Source of the DNA: an uncultured Tidjanibacter sp.
GTDB lineage: Bacteria; Bacteroidota; Bacteroidia; Bacteroidales; Rikenellaceae
Reading direction: 5' to 3'
DNA: 25,498 bases
Assembly (NCBI GenBank): GCA_934663885.1
Contig: CAKUKW010000005.1
Location: 1-25,498 of the forward strand
The position numbers were made by a program, and so were the translations under genes. The notes below the pieces were generated by a model. The model worked only from the letters and a program-made list of their open reading frames with translations, did no database searches and was not told the origin of the DNA. The first letter of the stretch is position 1; the number at the start of each line of letters is the position of its first letter. Positions 24,433-25,498 of the stretch are shown here, piece by piece.

Positions 24433-24464
24433 CAAAATTATAAACTTTTCATTTCAGAAACAAA
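24433..24464 (-). promoter_or_regulatory. Aminotransferase promoter
   Basis: On the minus strand TTTG (24464-24461) is followed after 20 bp by TAATTTTG (24440-24433). Both elements match the Bacteroidota consensus. The inferred start is about 17 bases before the ATG at 24410. Confidence 0.68.
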
Positions 24465-24591
24465 CTTTAAACCGCCTTTCAATTAAAAATCGCCACCGGA
24501 ATTATCATTTTGCGGTCGCGCAGACGCCACTCTTCCGCCAGAGATATGCAAGCCGTAAAATACAACCCATTACTAAATTATTATATCGAAA

Positions 24592-24619
24592 ACGGCGGCA
24601 AGTTTATATCGCCACCGTT
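24592..24619 (-). terminator. Probable terminator of def
   Basis: AACGGCGGC (24592-24600) and GCCACCGTT (24611-24619) pair over 9 positions with one G-U in the minus-strand RNA, around a 10-nt loop. On the minus strand it starts 25 bp after the def stop and is followed by TTTTCG. The remainder of the gap down to the aminotransferase promoter holds no gene that I can support. Confidence 0.55.
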
Positions 24620-24644
24620 GTATTTAATGTGTTTCAACTGCTAC

Positions 24645-25199
24645 TTATTTAGACTGTTTTGTCCGGTAAGATGCTTCGTACTTACCCTTTGCCATAGCAT
24701 TGAGTTTGTTTTTCATTAGCGAGCGGCGCAGGGCGGAAAGATGGTCGGTAAATATTACACCCTCGATGTGGTCGTATTCGTGCTGTACGGCACGGGCACG
24801 CCAGCCGTCGATCTCTTCGTCATGCTCCCCGAAATTCTCGTCGAAATATCTTATACGAATTTTTTCTGGCCTGTAAACGTCTTCATGGATATTGGGCAGC
24901 GAAAGGCAGCCCTCGTTCATGAGTATCTCCTCATCGGACTCTTCATATATCTCAGGATTAACGAAAACCCTTTTAAAACCTGCCGCGGCCGGATCGTGCT
25001 CCGCAAAAGGCGAAACGTCGACCACGAACATGCGAAGGTTCTTGCCTATCTGCGGAGCGGCAAGCCCTACCCCGCTCGACTCATACATCGTCTCGAACAT
25101 ATCGGCCGCCAACTGAGGCAGGTCCGGAAAATCCCGCGGAACGTCGATATTATCAGCCCTCAGCACGGGCGAGCCATAAATATAAATGGGATAAATCAT
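24645..25199 (-). CDS. def: Peptide deformylase
   Basis: The 184-aa metalloenzyme removes the formyl group from the N-terminal Met of new proteins. All three family motifs are present: GVGLAAPQIG (43-52, with Gln50), EGCLSLP (96-102, with metal ligand Cys98) and QHEYDH (139-144, with ligands His140 and His144 and catalytic Glu141). Length and motif spacing fit a standard bacterial deformylase. It lies downstream of ruvX on the same strand, an order familiar in Bacteroidota. The 92-bp gap between them carries AT-rich repeats. No methionyl-tRNA formyltransferase gene is adjacent. Confidence 0.96.
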   Translation of the reverse strand: MIYPIYIYGSPVLRADNIDVPRDFPDLPQLAADMFETMYESSGVGLAAPQIGKNLRMFVVDVSPFAEHDPAAAGFKRVFVNPEIYEESDEEILMNEGCLSLPNIHEDVYRPEKIRIRYFDENFGEHDEEIDGWRARAVQHEYDHIEGVIFTDHLSALRRSLMKNKLNAMAKGKYEASYRTKQSK

Positions 25200-25211
25200 A
25201 ACATTAAAACT

Positions 25212-25237
25212 TAATTGCGAATTAAGGATTATAAATT
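25212..25237 (+). repeat. AT-rich 26-bp repeat, copy B
   Basis: This copy lies 13 bp upstream of the def start and matches the minus-strand sequence of 23077-23102 at 24 of 26 positions, with the shared start TAATTGCGAATTA and shared end ATTATAAATT. Confidence 0.6.
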
Positions 25238-25280
25238 ATTACTAAAGGATTTTGTGATGCCTAATAATTTTCTGCCATTC

Positions 25281-25300
25281 TCATTCATAATTCATAATTC
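25281..25300 (-). repeat. AT-rich repeat, partial copy overlapping the ruvX stop
   Basis: On the minus strand this reads GAATTATGAATTATGAATGA, a tandem of GAATTAT units. It shares 14 bases with copy A at 23077-23102 and includes the ruvX stop codon TGA (25294-25292). It is inverted relative to the copy at 25212-25237. Confidence 0.5.
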
Positions 25301-25498
25301 TCTGTACATTTTGCTTTCCATGAAACCTTGCAGTAAAATCGTGGCGCTCACTTTGTCTACGGCTGCCTTGTCACGGCGATCCATTTTACGGACCCCGCTC
25401 TCTATAAGGCTCCTCAGGGCCATGACCGAAGTGAACCTCTCGTCAAACATCAACACCTTAACGCCCGGATACTCCTTCTCCAGCCTGCGTGCCATCCC
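25292..25498 (-). CDS. ruvX: Holliday junction resolvase-like protein RuvX/YqgF (5' part missing)
   Basis: The frame is open to the window's right edge, so only the C-terminal ~68 residues are seen. The ATG at 25495 is internal. KVLMFDERFTSVMALRSLIESG contains the DERxT/S motif of the RNase H-like YqgF fold, with its conserved acidic residues. DKAAVDKVSATILLQGFM matches the last helix, including the Asp expected as a catalytic acid. The family processes branched DNA or trims 16S rRNA precursor (YqgF in E. coli). The neighbour def on the same strand supports the call. The stop codon lies inside an AT-rich repeat. Confidence 0.85.
   Translation of the reverse strand, partial: GMARRLEKEYPGVKVLMFDERFTSVMALRSLIESGVRKMDRRDKAAVDKVSATILLQGFMESKMYREL

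Noticed and set aside
24489..24617. ATCGCCACCG occurs twice (24489-24498 and 24608-24617)
   Set aside because: A 10-base direct repeat alone is weak evidence. The second copy is explained as an arm of the def terminator.

Overview
This window looks like core chromosome of a member of the Bacteroidota, most likely order Bacteroidales. Several upstream regions carry the Bacteroidota-type promoter, a TTG or TTTG at -33 and TAnnTTTG at -7, and most genes lack a clear Shine-Dalgarno sequence. Gene content also fits: FKBP-type lipoproteins, a dnaN/DnaQ-like exonuclease pair, a ruvX-def pair, an ADP-forming acyl-CoA synthetase and a secreted GH29 fucosidase. Genus cannot be settled from the sequence alone. 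I see no prophage, insertion sequence, CRISPR array, rRNA or tRNA.

Layout. From 1 to 1747 (+) lie two FKBP-type proteins, the first cut by the window edge, closed by a 28-bp palindromic terminator. A UDP-glucuronate decarboxylase follows (1915-2868, +). From 6706 down to 2984 (-) is a compact operon: dnaN, a DEDDh exonuclease with an ExoX-like tail, and a secreted protein with three LysM domains and a periplasmic-binding-protein fold. A thioredoxin-like lipoprotein diverges from dnaN (6889-7419, +). A perfect 54-bp palindrome separates it from a convergent pair, phosphoglucosamine mutase (10392-9010, -) and an M20 dipeptidase (8978-7611, -). Divergent from these are a nucleoside phosphorylase and a nitroreductase (10690-12374, +).

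Next come prmA, nadB, prfC and a PaaI-like thioesterase pseudogene with an in-frame TAA (17038 down to 12477, -). xerD diverges from prmA (17091-18020, +). The remainder is all on the minus strand: a GNAT-like protein, a GH29 alpha-L-fucosidase, an ADP-forming acyl-CoA synthetase, a class I/II aminotransferase, peptide deformylase and the 3' part of ruvX.

Most genes are housekeeping: replication and repair (dnaN, exonuclease, ruvX, xerD), translation (prmA, prfC, def), cofactor and cell-wall precursor synthesis (nadB, glmM, uxs) and salvage or catabolism (nucleoside phosphorylase, M20 peptidase, acyl-CoA synthetase, aminotransferase). The less ordinary signals are the dnaN leader (a hairpin with GGAGGT in its loop and a seven-codon reading frame), the thioesterase nonsense mutation, the 54-bp palindrome, a small family of AT-rich repeats in the last 3 kb that overlaps two stop codons, and the unassigned LysM/binding-protein fusion. 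No complete new system was evident.
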